A stretch of DNA of 60,000 nucleotides from Cryptomeria japonica (Eukaryota > Streptophyta > Pinopsida > Cupressales > Cupressaceae), in contig NC_081414.1 of assembly GCF_030272615.1 (NCBI RefSeq), positions 768,318,153-768,378,152 on the forward strand. The letters are read 5' to 3'. Under the pieces are notes generated by a model. The model made no database searches. It was not told where the DNA came from and worked only from the letters and a program-made list of their open reading frames with translations. Both the position numbers and the translations under genes were made by a program. Shown piece by piece: positions 46,739 through 59,600 of this stretch. Position 1 is the stretch's first letter; every line of letters starts with the position of its first letter.

Positions 46739-47230
46739 CTAGTTGCAAATATTATTAGGGATTGAAGGTCTTGTCTTAACTTCGATCTTTGAGATCACTG
46801 CCAAAGTAATGTCGTTACTCTTCAAAGCAATGTTAGATAAGAAATCTATTATAATATTTTTTGATCTCCCTATCCAGTCTATATAAAAAGCATCAAAACA
46901 TTGTACAATATCCCATACAACAAATTTATATTTTTTCAATCTCTTATTCTTTGAAGAGACTTATACCTAACTTGTGAAACAATTAGCTCATAATCTCCAA
47001 AAATAACCAACAACTTAATTCCATGTTTCATAGCTAGATTGAGGCCAATCAGAAATGCCTCATATTCAATAACATTGTTTGTGCATTCAAAAGACATGAG
47101 AAAAGAATAATTACAAGTCTTCTCACTAGGTGCAATAAATATCACACCAGCCCTAGATCCAACCTTAGAATAGGTACCATAAAAACACATTTGCCAGAAT
47201 CCCTCTTGAAAATTCTACTCCTCATGGGTG
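46739..47230 (-). pseudogene. Element G RNase H located upstream of RT
   Basis: Minus strand: MCFYGTYSKVGSRAGVIFIA (47130-47190), FECTNNVIEYEAFLIGLNLA, LVIFGDYELIVSQVR (46970-47010), and after a frameshift IDWIGRSKNIIIDFLSNIA (46830-46890). These are the archaeal-type RNase H motifs with D to Y in the first (FDGS to FYGT) and DSE to DYE in the third. It lies between protease and RT, not between RNase H and integrase as in D and E. Confidence 0.8.
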
Positions 47231-47789
47231 ATTGTATCTCTATTTTGTAAGAGAGGTTGTGAAGGCTCGATCCTGAAGCTTCCAATGTCAATGTCACAAA
47301 AATAGACCATCTCATCAAGGTTCACATGTTCATTTATTTATGATTATCTAGGTTCCCTATGTAATCTAACCTCTTTTCCATTCATAGGGATGGTTTCATA
47401 AGAAAGATCTAATTGGACATTTTCTCCTACTGTTGTTGTCCATTGTCTTGATAATAACATTCCACATGGAGGAGGGACATGCCAATAACAATAATATAAA
47501 CTTTATATACATCCTCTGGGAAAGATGCTAACTTTAGTTCTACATCTTTCATAATTGCAATAACTAGGAAAGACCTATTGTCTATAGCATAACATTTCCC
47601 ATATGCATTGTCAACCCACAGTCCTAATTCCCTCGCAACTCTCATTGACATGATATTAATTTCTGCCCTAGAATAAATCATGTCATTATTTACCAACTTG
47701 TTGTTTATCAATAGAGTAATGTAGAACGGGTCGATTTGAGAAGGACATTTGGTCAAATTTGTTCCTATATAAACTTCTAGAGTTTGCAT
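47231..47789 (-). pseudogene. Element G protease and connector
   Basis: The retropepsin region is DPFYITLLINNKLVNNDMI, then YSRAEINIMS at about 47660-47700, where DSGA is expected, so the catalytic Asp is lost. VIGMSLLHVECYYQDN near 47440-47490 replaces the usual ILG segment. A connector with EHVNLDEMVYFCDIDIGSF lies near 47270-47330. Confidence 0.7.
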
Positions 47790-48606
47790 AATTTCTTTTC
47801 CTACATCATTTATTTGTTTTTTTGCCTTTTCATATGTATTGAAACTTTTCTAATTTCATAAAGTTGAATTTCAAACACTTGAAATTAATGACAAGACACT
47901 ACTCTTATATTCTTGTATTTTCATCATTTCTACTAAAGGCTTTGATACTTTAATTTGAGACAAATTCTAGACCATGTCAAGTGATGATGCTTGAGGTACA
48001 AATGGGGGATTTATTTTACTTACCTCAACTTTGGAGTATTTTTTATTTCTCAATAGAGACTAGAAAGTTGGGGGCACTATTTACAGGAGCTTCCACCTAG
48101 GCTGCCTTGCCTTTCTTTTGCATGTCTTTTGGGACATATTGTTGAGCCTTTTAAAACTTTGGCATCTTTCCCTTATCATCAATATTTTGGACTGCTAAAA
48201 TCTTATTAGTAGTCTATTTTTCTTTCACAAATAAACTACGACCTTTTCCCTAGTTTGCATTCACAATCCTATTTATGAGATTGTAGTTAGTCCTTGCTTG
48301 AGCAATTGTTACAACTGTGAGAGCCTTGATCTCTTCTTTTGAAGGTCTTCTTAATTGAAAATTTCTTAGCTCAGAATTAGTAGTATTGATGATTGAGCAT
48401 CTCCTTTCATTATCCTCATCATTTGAGAATATTTCTTGGTGGTAACCTTGGCCATAGTGTCTTTTGTTTCCCACATAATACTTTGTACCATCTTCCTTCG
48501 ATGAAGCTATTCACTTTCTACAACATAAGGTTTTACCAAAACCATATTTATTGTAAGACCCTCTTCTAAATGTCCATCCTCATAGTCTTTGTTGCCATTC
48601 ATTTGT
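47790..48606 (-). pseudogene. Element G gag-side remnant
   Basis: Decayed sequence upstream of protease. One 74-codon stretch (48250-48474, MGNKRHYGQGYHQEIFSND) remains; I do not recognise a gag core or zinc knuckle. It ends where an LTR-like start (TTTGTCATTGATGTCAA) appears at 48609. Confidence 0.5.
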
Positions 48607-49797
48607 CATTGATGTCAATATACAAAGATGCATAGCTGATTTAGGTTCAAGATGGAAGGGGAGAAGTGTTGGTTTAGGCATTGACATTAATGCTATTGAT
48701 GAGAGATTTTATTTCAACAAGATGCCTTGATTTCCTTGGAGATCAATCAAGTCTTGTTGATAAAGCTTCTGAAAATGTGTTGGCACCTAACGTGTTTATC
48801 ACCACATTCATAGATAGAGAATAAAAGGTGGTCGCTATTTTGTGGGTCAACATGTTTGCATTGACCAAAGATAGCTAGCAAAAGAATTGATCCTTTAAAT
48901 TTTTTACAAATTGGTACTATCAGAGCATCGAGCTATCACGCTCTTTAAGAACCTTGGAATAATCAAATGTGTGTACTGAAAGATCTCTAGAGTGCAATCA
49001 ACCTATATGAGACTAGTGGGGCCCATTGACACAACACTATTGGGGATCGAGAATCGGGTAGAATGAGACTTGATGACAGTGAGGACTAAATGAGCGACAC
49101 TTCCATCAAATGGTGATAGAACGATAAATAAAAAGATGAAGTCAATGGGGTCCCTCACTATCCCACAACGAGTAAAGTTAAAATTCAATTATCTCACGGG
49201 GTAACATGAATATGAAGGAATAGGTGGCCCTCGCTGTCATGTGCAGAGGTAAACTTAAGAAAGATGACCTCATGGGGTAACAACAAGGAAGAAGATCAAG
49301 GCTCCCCGCTATCTTGCAATGAAAAATAATGGAGAGAAGGTGTCTTGTGGGGTAAAAAGAACAAGAGAAAAGCAATGCTCCCTACTATCTGACAACAAAA
49401 AGTTTTGAAGAAAGATGACCCAGTGGGGTAATATCTACATTGACACAACTAGGTATCCTACTAGCCCGTGACAAGGGAGAAAGAAGTTTAAAAACCTCAT
49501 AGGGAAGAGAGGTAACATCCAAAGTGGAAAAATTGATGCCTCCACCATCCCATAGTGAGGAAGAATAAAGTAATTTGGTTGCATAGGGTAATAAGGCAAA
49601 GAGAAGGATGATGCACCCTGCCATCCTACAACCCAAAAGACATGAAAAATGAGCTCATGAGGTAATTAAGAGGAAGAAGGTGTGTAGTCCCCCATTCCAT
49701 AGGAGATGATTGAGCAGTTGAGAACACGATGGGTATTCTTGTTGGAGATTGGTGGAAGTATGTTGCAAATATGCGCTTGAGAGATATTTGAGAGATG
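48607..49797 (+). repeat. LTR and leader fragments with PBS-like site
   Basis: It starts with TTTGTCATTGATGTCAA, the copia LTR start seen at 49798 and at the inverted end of F. A PBS-like ATTGGTACTATCAGAGC lies near 48912-48928, suggesting an LTR ending near 48911 and a leader after it. A 75-bp tandem array fills 49100-49720. Boundaries are not resolved and the minus-strand ORFs are repeat artefacts. Confidence 0.45.
49100..49720. repeat. 75-bp degenerate tandem array
   Basis: Seven to eight diverged units share 'gaagaaagatgacctcatg' with 'gggtaa', then about 20 bp, then 'ccctactatcctacaac'. Unit length is about 72-82 bp. Confidence 0.75.
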
Positions 49798-50743
49798 TGT
49801 TGTCATTGATATCAACATATTTATCTATCTGAGATAGTGATACAGTAAAGTTCAGTGAGTTAGTTTGTTTAGCATGATGAAGATCAAAGTTTGTGAATTA
49901 AAGGGTTTGTAGAAGATTGTATGTAGTTGATTTAATTTAATTTTCAGAGGTCCGTATGAAGATTTGAGTAAGTTATGGATATCTGTGTTGTGACTGGTTT
50001 ATTAGTTATTCAGTGGTGACAAAGTGTCAGTATTTTGATCTGCATTGCTCTGCATTGTAATATCTTGATCTACAGATTTGAAGTAATGTTTGGGATGTTT
50101 ATGTGTATCCTCAATTCAAGTGGTTCATGGTTTGGAGCTCCGCAAGTTATTTTTCAAGGTTGATAGTCATTGCAGTTAGTGTTCTTGAAGTTTGGTACGA
50201 TGATGCTGGTGATTCTAGTAATTTGTGTTGGTGCAGATGTTGCGATGGCAATTCATGATGCTTGTGGATGTTTCTAGATCATGTGCCTTTTGTGTTGGTG
50301 GTCCGCATTGATTGTTGACCTCATAAATGATGATTTTCTCCGATGGATTAGTGTTCTTCATGTTTTTGGTTGACTGAATGCTTGTAGCGTGTTGCGGATG
50401 ATCGAAGCGTAACTCCTGGAAGTGTTTCATGTTTGAGGTGATGATTTGGGTCCATGCTATATCTTAGTCAACATTGCTTTGGTTCACATATGATAATTTG
50501 TATTTGATCAACAACTATATCATTGTAATTATTTTATGAGTGTTGAGCCGGCCTTGTTGATTTCTTCAAGGTTGATAACATGTATAAATAAATGTACGGT
50601 TATGATGTGTTTTTGATTTATGCTTTGATGTTTAATTATTAGATCTAAGAATAAGTTTAACTAGTGTGAGTTTTTGTGACAACTGATTCACCCCCTTCTT
50701 AGTTGTCTGCCTTATTTCCATCAATTCTACCAATTGTCAACAT
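49798..50743 (+). repeat. Copia-type LTR J
   Basis: It begins TGTTGTCATTGATATCAACA and has the 'tgattcacccccttcttag' block near 50683-50701. The end is probably CAATTGTCAACA near 50743. I find no matching 5-bp duplication, so it may be one LTR of a larger or rearranged element. Confidence 0.55.
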
Positions 50744-51754
50744 AGAAGTGGTCCACGTAGACGTTTGACCAAGTTTGAATCAACGACATAAAAGGAGATA
50801 TGGAGAACATGGCATGTACGAGACAAATCAGATATTGTTGTCAAGATATGGTTGGTGAGAAAAGGACAACTAGGAGTTTGATTTTTGAGAATGAGTGTTG
50901 CATGCAAAGGTCATGCCAGAACGCAAAGTTAGCTGGATCAAAATAAAAAGACAAAATATAATGCAAAAGGCAAAAAATTAGGAAGCAAAAAACAAGACAG
51001 TTTGTCTGAAGTGTTTTTTGAATTTCCTTTTTGGAGGGAAAACTCTAGGAAGTAAAAGCATTGCGATCAATTTGAATTTGAGATTGAGTAATTATTGAGA
51101 GTTGATTGTGGGTTGTTGAAGGTAAACATAAGTGTATTATTGTAGGCGAAAGAGAAGGAGAAAGAGAGTATAGGAAATATAGTGTGTATTTCACACTGAG
51201 TGGGACAGAGAAAGAAGACTGTAGAAAGAAGAGATTAAAAAGTTGTGTGCATAGATAAGTAAAGAGAAGAAGGTAGAGAGAAAATATATATAGCAGAGAC
51301 TAGAGGGCAGAGGTTAAATACTGTGAACAAAAAAGAGAAGAATCATTATTAGGTGTGGAAAACACGATGTGTTACAAAACATCATTCGTAACAAGGTACC
51401 CAACTTGTATCGGTAATTTTTCATTATTGTAATAATTTGAGTGGGTGCTCAGATCAGGGGTTAGTGCTCCTTTGGGTTGAGGCCCATAAACTTTATAATC
51501 AGACTATTCCCATTATGAGGCTACATTAGAGTAGTAGACTCTATTAACATTTCTCACTGAGGTTTTTCCCATCTTGAGTTTTCCTTGTATATCTTGTGTT
51601 ATGGGCTTGTCTTCTACATGTGTGTGCTGAATAGTTTAATACCTTTCTCATAGTTTCTTGTTATTTGTTATTAGAGGTTTAATCTTTTAGGAAGTTCAAT
51701 TTTTTGTTTACCATTGATTCATCCCCCTCTTAGTGGTCCTTTTGTGTTCCTTCA
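50744..51754 (+). repeat. 5' LTR of copia K
   Basis: The end is clear: GATTCATCCCCCTCTTAG, then TTCCTTCA directly before ATTGGTATCAGAGCC. It holds the 'gtagtagactctattaacat' and 'tgaggtttttcccatcttg' blocks also found inverted in LTR F. The start is uncertain; TAGAAGTGG at 50744 may be a mutated TG start. Confidence 0.6.
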
Positions 51755-51756
51755 AT

Positions 51757-51774
51757 TGGTATCAGAGCCTAGGT
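51757..51774 (+). promoter_or_regulatory. Primer-binding site of copia K
   Basis: TGGTATCAGAGCCTAGGT, complementary to initiator tRNA-Met, lies two bases after the LTR end. Confidence 0.92.
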
Positions 51775-52442
51775 TCCCATTTTAGATAAGCTTTCTCTAG
51801 CTTAGGTAGATTCTAGTTTGTGAACACAATGGCTAGGGATGAATCCTCCTCTAAAGCTCTAATGTTTGATGGCACCAACTATGCTTTCTAGAGTAGAAGA
51901 ATGAAAACATATTTATCATCCCTAGGATATGATGTTTGGATGTCTGTTAAGAATGGGTATACTATCCCTGCCACTCCTCCTACTGATCCTGATGCAAAAA
52001 GAGAATATGATCATAATTCTAATGCCAAGCATGCTATCCTTAGTGGATTGTCAAACATAGAGTTTATTAAGGTTATGCATTATAGAACTGTAAAAGAAAC
52101 ATGAGACAAGCTATAGAGAATCTATGAAGGAGATGTGAAAGTAAAGGAGGCTAAATTGTAGCATCTTTGAGTTCAATTTGAAGGTCTGAAGATGAAAGGG
52201 GAAGAAAATATTGTTGACTATCTACAAAGGATGAATGTGATAGTAAATGCAGTAAGAGGTCTTGGAGAAGATGTTCTAGATGAAGCTATAGTTAATAAAG
52301 TGTTGAGGTCTTTGACAACAAAGTATGGTACTAAGGTCTCTGCTATTGAGGAAGATAAAGACCTAAAAAATTTCTCCATTGATGAACTCTTTGGTTCATT
52401 ATCTGCACATGAAATGAGAACTATAAGTAGTAAACCAATAAA

Positions 52443-52447
52443 GAAAG
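52443..52447. repeat. Target-site duplication GAAAG (left) of solo LTR M
   Basis: GAAAG also occurs at 53813-53817. Removing M and one copy restores the K gag frame for about a dozen codons beyond the junction. Confidence 0.88.
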
Positions 52448-53812
52448 TATTGGCAATAACAAGGAAAACTGATTAGGGGGGGGGGGTGAATCAGTTTTCA
52501 CCAGATTAAATCAATTAAGTACAGATTAAATCAATTAAGTACAATCTCAGATCTAATCAACTGTAGCAAAAAGAAATACAACAATAATAATAGTAACACA
52601 CATAACACCAATATTTTTGATGTGGAAAAACTAGTTAAGGGAAAAACCATGGTGGGAACCTACCCACAATAAAATGTACTTTGTAGTAGTATGTGTAAAT
52701 ATTACAATGGGGAATGCACATGCATTCAAACACACTACCTAGAGCTCACTACTAAAATTACAATGACCCAGAAGGTTCCAACCCTTAGGGAAGGTTCAGT
52801 ACCTTACAAAAATATTCAGACTACAATTCGAAAAGAATGAACTACAAAAATAGCATTTGCTAATGCCTGATGACAGTTTTGGTTAAGCTCAAATGTCTGA
52901 CTTCCATCAATTTTCTGCTCAACACACCATATCGAAAGATAAATTCACTTGATTGCACATACACCACTCTTTGATAATGCATACTCAATAACCATACCTC
53001 ACCGAAGCACAAATAAACACCTATTAATACAAATCATCAACCTTGACTACAAGGTCAGCCAAACCCATAACACCTAATTACAAAATTACATCATATGATA
53101 CAAAAATCAACCATCAAACCAATACAATGCCATAGGAATAATAACATGGACCTAAATCAATTCCTCAAATATGCACCACCACCAAAATCTTGCCAAGATC
53201 AACGACAACACGTTACACCACCAAAAAACCACATAACATGAAGAATGTCACCGGACCAACAAGATTATTAAGAAATCTCACAATAATCAATATGGACCAT
53301 CAAAATAAATAGGAGATGATTAGGAAACACCAACAAGAATGTTAGAATCATCCACAATAGCTCCACAAACACCACTCATTCAAATCTTCATCGATCGACA
53401 CATTAACACTCAAGAATACTCAATAACAACAACCCAAATAAGAAAGCTTCTGGAGCACCAAATCACAAACCATTTGAAAGGAAGATACACACAAGCATCC
53501 CAAACACTCTCCCAAATATGCAACAAAATATATGATCATACCAGAGCATAATGAATCAAACATTGCAACACTACAACACTAAAAACTAGTCTCCATATTA
53601 GAATCCACAAGACAATCAAATCATCCGATAGCGTCATGAAATCAACAAAGAATGAGGTATCTCCAGTTGATTTAGCATCCCAAATAGATAAACCAATCAA
53701 ATCAAGTCTCTGCAATCACCAGATCACCAAAACAATTCTTTGTAACACCAAATCATAGAAATATGTTAACATCAATGACAACAACATATCCTAGTAGTAG
53801 CAATATCTAATA
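52448..53812 (-). mobile_element. Solo LTR M (copia-type, minus)
   Basis: 1,365 bp, TATT...AATA termini (mutated TG...CA), with GAAAG duplications. A G-run followed by GGTGAATCAG near 52473-52492 is the inverted form of the 'gattcaccccc' block at LTR 3' ends, so the LTR lies on the minus strand. No internal sequence is present. Confidence 0.87.
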
Positions 53813-54076
53813 GAAAGAAGCCACCTTCACCTCTGAGAAAAAAGGGAAAGAAACAACAAATTGTTGGATGATGAAGAATTAGATGATGTTGAAGCCAACT
53901 TTGTAAGAAAATTAAAGAAAGGATCAAGTAAGTATGGAGGAAAGCTTCCCTTCAAATATTTTGATTGTGGTAAAATAGGGAATTTTGTTGCTAAGTGTCC
54001 TTATAAGAAGAAGGAAGATAATTATGAGGGTAATGTTAAGGATATAGGTAAAACGTTTTATAATCCTAGGAGAAGG

Positions 54077-55034
54077 TGTTGGCAATTGATACTCATCTGG
54101 TGGATTCTGATTCTTGATTATTGGTTTAGGGTTGTCATTAATGATAGCTCTTCATGAGATTCCCATCTGATAATCATGGATCTTGATTTCTAGAAGAGGA
54201 TGTCAACTAGTAGCCAATTAAAAAGTATTTCTGGTTGGATAGAGAAGTTTTGGTCCAGAAGCTTTCCAGTGATTGTAGTGTTATGAATCATGTATGGGAT
54301 GATTGGGATGACGTAAGGACAACATTTTATCATCATTTTGTTGATCCACATTTATCTTTTGTGATTCGATCAAGCCATCATATGACTACACATTACATTA
54401 GCAGGCCGACTTGATAAATGATCTATTTTGTGATCACAGATATATAAGTTTAGTGTGGAAGATCTTTTTGGTGAATGGTATGATTGTATATGAGCAAGTG
54501 GTGATCGAGAATATTTTGTAGTGTATTTTCACATGCGCATTCTTGATCTGGTTACTGAATAAGATAGAGAATAGGGTAGAACAAAGCAGAACAATAGAGG
54601 TGATACAGTCAGTGTATTTAACACTTAACCGAAACTCATCTAGGCATTGTAGATGCTATTTTGGAGTTTATTTGCTGTAATTCATCATTATAATTAATCA
54701 ATAAGGCAGTGATCCTTCCGGGGTTGTTGCCCTTATTGTATTTGAGTTGTAAGCTCTAGGCCGTGTGCTTGAATGCAAGTGCATTCCCCATATTGTAATA
54801 CTATTTTGCTACTGGCCATAGTGGAATAATATTGTGGGTTCAAATCCCACTGTGGTTTTTCCCATTTGGGTTTCCACGTAAAAATCCCAACATTATGATT
54901 TTGTGGTTGGTTTCTTTATGTTTATGTATTTCAGTTTCATGTGTATGCTTCTGGTGGTTCAAAGTTAAGTCATAAAATTTCATAAGCGGTAGATCATTGA
55001 TTCACCCCCCTCTTAGTGATCCCTGATTCCAAAA
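54077..55034 (+). repeat. 5' LTR of element L
   Basis: 958 bp from TGTTGGCAATTGATACTCAT to GATTCCAAAA, with the 'ctgtggtttttcccatttgg' and 'gattcacccccctcttag' blocks. Confidence 0.85.
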
Positions 55035-55036
55035 AT

Positions 55037-55050
55037 TGGTATCAGATTCT
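55037..55050 (+). promoter_or_regulatory. Primer-binding site of element L
   Basis: TGGTATCAGATTCT: the first ten bases match the tRNA-Met site and the rest has diverged. Confidence 0.8.
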
Positions 55051-55102
55051 ATTTCCTCTGAGGAATCCTAATCTCTTGAGGAAGGTCCGGGAGATTGAAT
55101 CA

Positions 55103-56263
55103 ATGGATTCTGATTTACAGAGATAGCTTTGTGTGGCTTTTGAAGATCTTGATGCCGCAAGAAATGAGATAAACTCTTTGAAGAGGAATCTAAATGCAGC
55201 TAAAGATTTCATTAATGACTTGAAATGTCAAGTGAACACTTAAAGAGACAAGAGGAAGGAATTGATGGATAAGTTGAAGGAGAAAGAAGATCAAATCATG
55301 AAAAATCAGGGTAAAGTTGATGAAGTTGACAAGCTTGAGAAAGAGAATGATGCATTGAAGAATGAGATGCAATCCATTATGATAAAACTGACTAAGAAGA
55401 TTTAGGATCGGAAGAAGAATGAAGATAATTTGACACAACCATTGAAGGAAAGAGAAGATGAATGTTTCAGACTTACCCATGTTAATGATCACTTGAAGCT
55501 AGAGCTGACACAATAAAGGAACAATGGTCAAGAAATTGAAAGACAGATTGTTGCCCTAAGAGATGAAATTTCTACTGCAAATGAATACAAAGACAAATTA
55601 AATTCTATCTCAACAAGACTTGATGAGATGCTAGAAGGTTAGAGACATGGAAAGGACATGTGAGTACTTGGATTTGAGAAAGGAGAATCCTCCAAATCTG
55701 GACAAGGCAATGCAAAACCTAATCAGAAGAAGAGAAAGAATCCTTCGATAAGACAACCTAATGCTCATAAATTCAATGGTAGATTCTTTAATTTCAATAA
55801 AATTAGTCACATAGCGAATCAATGCAGAAGTAGGATGAATAATGGAATGAATAATATGAACAACGGTCTTACCTTTACCAGTTAGTGTTTCATATGAAAT
55901 AATTTTGGTCACAAGTCAAATATGTGCAGAGTAGTAATGAATAAATTTCAAAACAAGAGATGCTATGCTTATGGAATGTTAGGACATATCTCTAACCAGT
56001 GCAAGATGAGACCAAATAAAATGAACTTTAGACCAATGCAAAATGTTGTTTGTTGTGCATGCAATAAGACTGGTCATGTTGCAAAATACTGTAGAAGCAA
56101 AAATAGTGTTATGGTAGACAAGAACAAATTAGATGAGAAGGGGAAGGCAAAGGTAGAAGAGATTAGAGACAAGCATGAAAAGATGTGGGTCAAAAAAGAT
56201 GAATCCAAAGAAGACAATGGATTTGTACCCGAATCCGATGCAAGATCTTCATCCGGTAATTAG
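55103..56263 (+). pseudogene. Element L ORF1: coiled coil plus four zinc knuckles
   Basis: A single frame of 386 codons plus stop from ATG 55103 (MDSDLQ), with about eight in-frame stops but no indels. Residues 15-190 are a heptad-rich, highly charged coiled coil (EDLDAARNEINSLKRNL, MDKLKEKEDQIMKNQGKVDE, LEKENDALKNEMQSI). A basic linker (PNQKKRKNP) follows. Then come four CX2CX4HX4C-type knuckles at about 55790-56095; the first three have lost a residue (FFNFNKISHIANQC, CFI-stop-NNFGHKSNMC, CYAYGMLGHISNQC) and the last, CCACNKTGHVAKYC, is intact. The C-terminus is Lys/Glu-rich. The usual copia gag core is absent. It is probably a nucleic-acid-binding, self-associating Gag-like protein. Confidence 0.75.
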
Positions 56264-56668
56264 GGATTTATGCCGTAGGGGGAAATTTTCATGCAGATTC
56301 TTAGAACTCCCTCTTTGGTGATCTACAATCGATTCTGGAAGGTTGCAGAAGGCTTAAATTATACATGCAGATGCTATCCAAAAGTTTTAGTGAAGATTTG
56401 ATTCTCTTGTAAGCGACTCCATGAAAATCAAGGTAACCAATTGCAACATTTATTACAATGCAAAATTAGGTTTTCGAAGGTTAAAAGGGCATTTCAAAGG
56501 TTTATTCATCATAATGTGATCAAGAGAATATTGCATAGAAGGAAAGAAAAGTGATTTGGCGATCTAAACAATGATTTTAGCGATTCTAAAGAGAATTCTA
56601 GTGTCTGGTTATGAATTAAGGTATTCATCTATTTCAAACTATCAATTTTTGCGAACCCTAAGTTTTCA
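56264..56668 (+). other. Spacer between L ORF1 and ORF2
   Basis: About 400 bp with no supported coding sequence. A purine-rich tract (GTAGGGGGAAATTTT) is near 56274. It reads like an untranslated leader for ORF2. Confidence 0.5.
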
Positions 56669-59600
56669 ATGGCTTCAATTTTTGGAATTGCAACCCCGTT
56701 GGTTGTGGAGATCAAGGATAGAGCTCAACCTATTTTCAGGAAACATCCTTTCAAATTAGTCAAGGATGATCCTGAAGGAATGTCTGTACCCTACAAGGTT
56801 CTTCAAAATGAGGACATAAGGGCATATGTCCACTATGATCTTGATGAGTCAAGAGTGCCGACATTTTAAACATGTACAACAAGCATCTAGCGAACAACTT
56901 GGGAAACATCAAGCTAGAATATCAACACTTGCAGGCTAAGGGTTTCTCTTAGTCCGTGCATTTTCTGACATTTGATGAGAAAGAGTGGATCTATTTTGTA
57001 CTCAACAAATTCATGATGAATTTATGTGGTTGGGTAAGCCTCACAAGATTACTGAGCAATAAATCTAGGTCATGACTTGTCTAAGTGCATCTAGTGAAGT
57101 TCCTAGCCCAAGGAAAATATCAAACAACACTGTGATTTCTGCCACTGGTTCTTAGTTTGACAACTGAGTGATGACAACAAATGACATTCTAGAGCATGAT
57201 GTCAAGTTAGTGTCAATGATGGTTGGATATAAAGTTTACCAGTCAAGAAGACAAAACTCTGTCTTTGGTACAACCATATACTCTGCCTATCTGATGTTGA
57301 AGGAAGAAATGAGGTATGACTTGTTTACCATTCTCTTGAATGATTTGTTAAGAAATTTGAAGAAAATTAAGCAAGACAGGAAGCATACGTTTAAGTTTGG
57401 CACCCTTATCACCTGTCTAGCAAGTTCTACTTCATGAATGAGATCCTTAGTGTTCAAAGAAAGGTCCATTGAGCCTATGATAAGCTAGTTGCAATGCAAC
57501 TATAGGAAGGGATTATGGGGATTGGTGATGCCACAATGAGGATATCTACTCTGTGGGGATATTTCATAACTTTTCAAGCCACAATAGAGAGTAGAGAAAG
57601 AATCCCAAAGGAAATAGTGGACAAATATGAGAAAATAATTTGCTTCATGGCTGATAAAGACCAATGCTTAATGGAAGCAGTTGAACCAAGGACTGTGTGG
57701 ATTCTTCATATGGGTTATGAAGTTGATGTAGCTACTCTAGATGTCTATGCTCAACACATGATACATCTAATAGATGAAAAAGAAGAATCATTTGATACTT
57801 TTAAGGAGAAGGACCTTGAGTTGCACAAGCAGTTCACAACCCTTGTTAGGAAGAGAAAAGTGACCAAGATGACTAAGGAAGTAGCTGTTTAGATGAGATT
57901 CACCTAGGAGGAGTTGAAGTAGGATAGAGAAAAAAATGCATAGATGGAGGATAAAGAGGAGTCCAAGAAGCCTAAGGCCGACCTGGTTCCCTCGAATGCT
58001 CAACCAAAAGAAACTAAGTCTACCCCTCCTTCGGTAGTACCATCTTCAGGACAAAGCCCATCTGGAAAGGGAGTTTTGAAGCAAAAGGAGAAACCTAAGT
58101 GAACTTATGTTGTTGTATCTTCGGTGGTCTCTGAGATCAAGTTAGAGGAGGAAGTAGGAAAGGTGAAGAAGAAAGGTGAATTTGTAAGGGTGGTGAGGAA
58201 GCTGTAGTTTGGTAGAGCCCAACAAAGAAAGAAAGCCAAATTTGAACCTGCCCCTATCAGAAGATCTAAGAAAGGAAGAAATACTAGAACTCAACTTGAC
58301 AAAGATCTTGAGTCAGGTGATCTGCAAGTTTAATATACGTTTGTTCCTCCATTGACAACAAACCAATTGATTAATGAGATAACTGTTGATGGAAATCTGA
58401 AGAATATTAGAGTATATTATGAAAATATGGATGAGATGGATCAGATAAAAGCTGAAGAAGCTATTATTTTATATTTACATATCTTTAGCAAAGCTTTGAT
58501 TGAGCTGGAGCAGAGCATTTCTAAGGATCTATACAATATTATTGATGCAAGGAGGCTTACAACTAGTAAGATTGACAAAGAAATGAAGGAAAGAGAATTG
58601 ATAAATTTTTTCACTTGTGTATCCCATGATGAGGCCAAAAGGTTAATTGAGGAAGCTAACAAGAAATAATTCAAAATAAAAAATAGGGTGAATAGGTTAA
58701 TGATTGGGAAGGTGGAATAAGTGAGAAAGGAGGCTGATGATATCTGGAGAAGAATCATAAATAATGATCCTTTGTACAAAGATGCATTTAAGTCTTCTCA
58801 CATGGAAGTAAAAGAAGGTATTTCCAGTGATCAGAAGGATGAAACTCACATTGAGGGACATTCGAAAGATCAAGGCAACACAACCCTTGATGCTGAGACC
58901 GATGATAATCCTTTGGTGGTAGGTAGTTCTGTAGTCCTTGAGATTCAAAAGGATGACACTGTACCAAGTGGCAACACCAGTGCACAAGATAAAGGGGATG
59001 GAGCTGAAAATGAACCTGAGAAAGCATAAGTAAAGGATGCTGAGGTAGACAAAGGAAAAGGAGTTGATGATTTGATGATTGACACTCCTGCAGTCACAAG
59101 GACCCCAATTCAAATCTCTATCAATATAGATGGTCCTCTAAATCTTAGATAAATGTCACATGCAAAGAAGCTAATGCTTGTAGTAGACGTTCAAGCTTAG
59201 GCCGATCATGATCTAGTCAAATCAGAGTTCGAAGACAAAAACCTCATTTTGATGTCTATTGATGTGTTATAGAAGGTGGCTTTGAGTGTACCATTAGACC
59301 CTAATTCTAACCCCTCTGGTAAATTACTTCAATTGATTAATAATGTAAATACCAATTTTGATTCTTTGAAGAAGTCTACTAATAAGCGACTATTAGATAG
59401 ATTTAAGGAGGTAAGAATGTAGAAATTTTGAAGAATGATATAAAATGACAGAGTTAGATTGAATGAAATTCTGTAGACTATTTCAGATGCATTATCAAAA
59501 GGTGGAAAAATATATGTCTTGTCTAATTTTGCCAAAGTTTACAGTAGACATAGACAAGAAAATAAGTGTTTTCCAGGATAAATTTGTTGGTATCTCAGAA

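Larger units (their letters stand above)
51829..54076 (+). pseudogene. Copia K gag, split by solo LTR M and cut by L
   Basis: The start ATG at 51829 (MARDESSSKALMFDGTNYAF) is the standard copia gag N-terminus. It continues through MKTYLSSLGYDVWMSV, MKGEENIVDYLQRMNVIVNA and LRSLTTKYGTKVSAIEED to 52447. Solo LTR M then interrupts, and gag resumes at 53818 with LDDVEANFVRKLKKGSS and a degenerate CCHC knuckle (YFDCGKIGNFVAKC, first Cys to Tyr and His to Asn). A frameshift lies in the A-rich run near 53840. Stops at about 51889, 52102, 52111 and 52159. LTR L starts at 54077 inside the frame. Confidence 0.9.

Noticed and set aside
49003-49636. Minus-strand ORFs with hydrophobic segments
   Set aside because: They read through the 75-bp degenerate array with no consistent frame among units.
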